Below are positions 14,850 through 14,850 of a stretch of DNA of 14,850 bases, one piece after another. The DNA comes from CAZNUM01 sp046861615. GTDB lineage: Bacteria; Fidelibacterota; Marinisomatia; Marinisomatales; TCS55. Within the stretch, counting starts at the first letter, position 1; every line of letters begins with the position of its first letter. Location of the stretch: positions 1 through 14,850 of the forward strand of contig JBHHUS010000043.1 in NCBI GenBank assembly GCA_046861615.1, given 5' to 3'. The position numbers and the translations under genes were made by a program. The notes beneath the pieces were generated by a model. It did not search any database. It was not told the origin of the DNA and worked only from the letters and a program-made list of their open reading frames with translations.

Positions 14850-14850
14850 A

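Noticed and set aside
1..14850. Search by eye for CRISPR arrays, tRNA or rRNA genes, insertion sequences, inteins and phage attachment sites
   Set aside because: None was seen: there are no regularly spaced repeats, no transposase motifs, the dnaE length is normal and no gap is long enough for an unseen large element.

Overview
The window is a gene-dense bacterial chromosome segment, mostly core and housekeeping genes. Fourteen complete or nearly complete protein genes and two edge fragments are visible, and I see no rRNA, tRNA, CRISPR array, transposase or attachment site. The gene order rpmE - yqhQ (DUF1385) - prfA - prmC, the mixed use of Shine-Dalgarno sites, several TTG starts, a free-standing methylmalonyl-CoA-mutase-type B12-binding subunit and a secreted protein of a type I associate with the FCB group together suggest an FCB-type lineage (for example Neomarinimicrobiota, Calditrichota or Bacteroidota-like). 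That placement is inference; no marker here fixes the phylum.

Layout. (1) 1-3008, plus strand: translation cluster with the tail of ribosomal protein L31, a YqhQ-type membrane protein, release factor RF1 and the RF1/RF2 glutamine methyltransferase PrmC, the enzyme that modifies RF1. (2) 3107-6987, plus: the replicative polymerase DnaE with an apparently intact PHP domain and an internal clamp-binding motif, coupled through a TTGA overlap to D-aminoacyl-tRNA deacylase. (3) 7090-9306, plus: small B12-binding mutase subunit, abutting TPR protein and an M24 (Xaa-Pro) metallopeptidase. (4) 9344-11329, plus: tightly packed SAM methyltransferase, AlkA-like DNA glycosylase and HAD-family hydrolase. 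(5) 11524-13022, plus: a two-gene unit with its own putative promoter, encoding an exported Sm-like/beta-barrel-like protein and an exported YidD-like protein with a C-terminal membrane region. (6) 13103-14849, minus: a 509-residue TPR regulator ending in two possible Fis-type helix-turn-helix segments, preceded in the same operon by a gene that runs off the window and ends in a glycine-rich tail.

The least ordinary part is the right-hand 2 kb. The regulator gene contains a perfect 14-bp inverted repeat followed by six T residues on the plus strand, an intrinsic-terminator geometry placed antisense inside the gene. No strong terminator is visible between the plus-strand exported-protein operon and the convergent regulator. 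A long plus-strand transcript running antisense through most of the regulator and ending at this hairpin is therefore a concrete, testable hypothesis.
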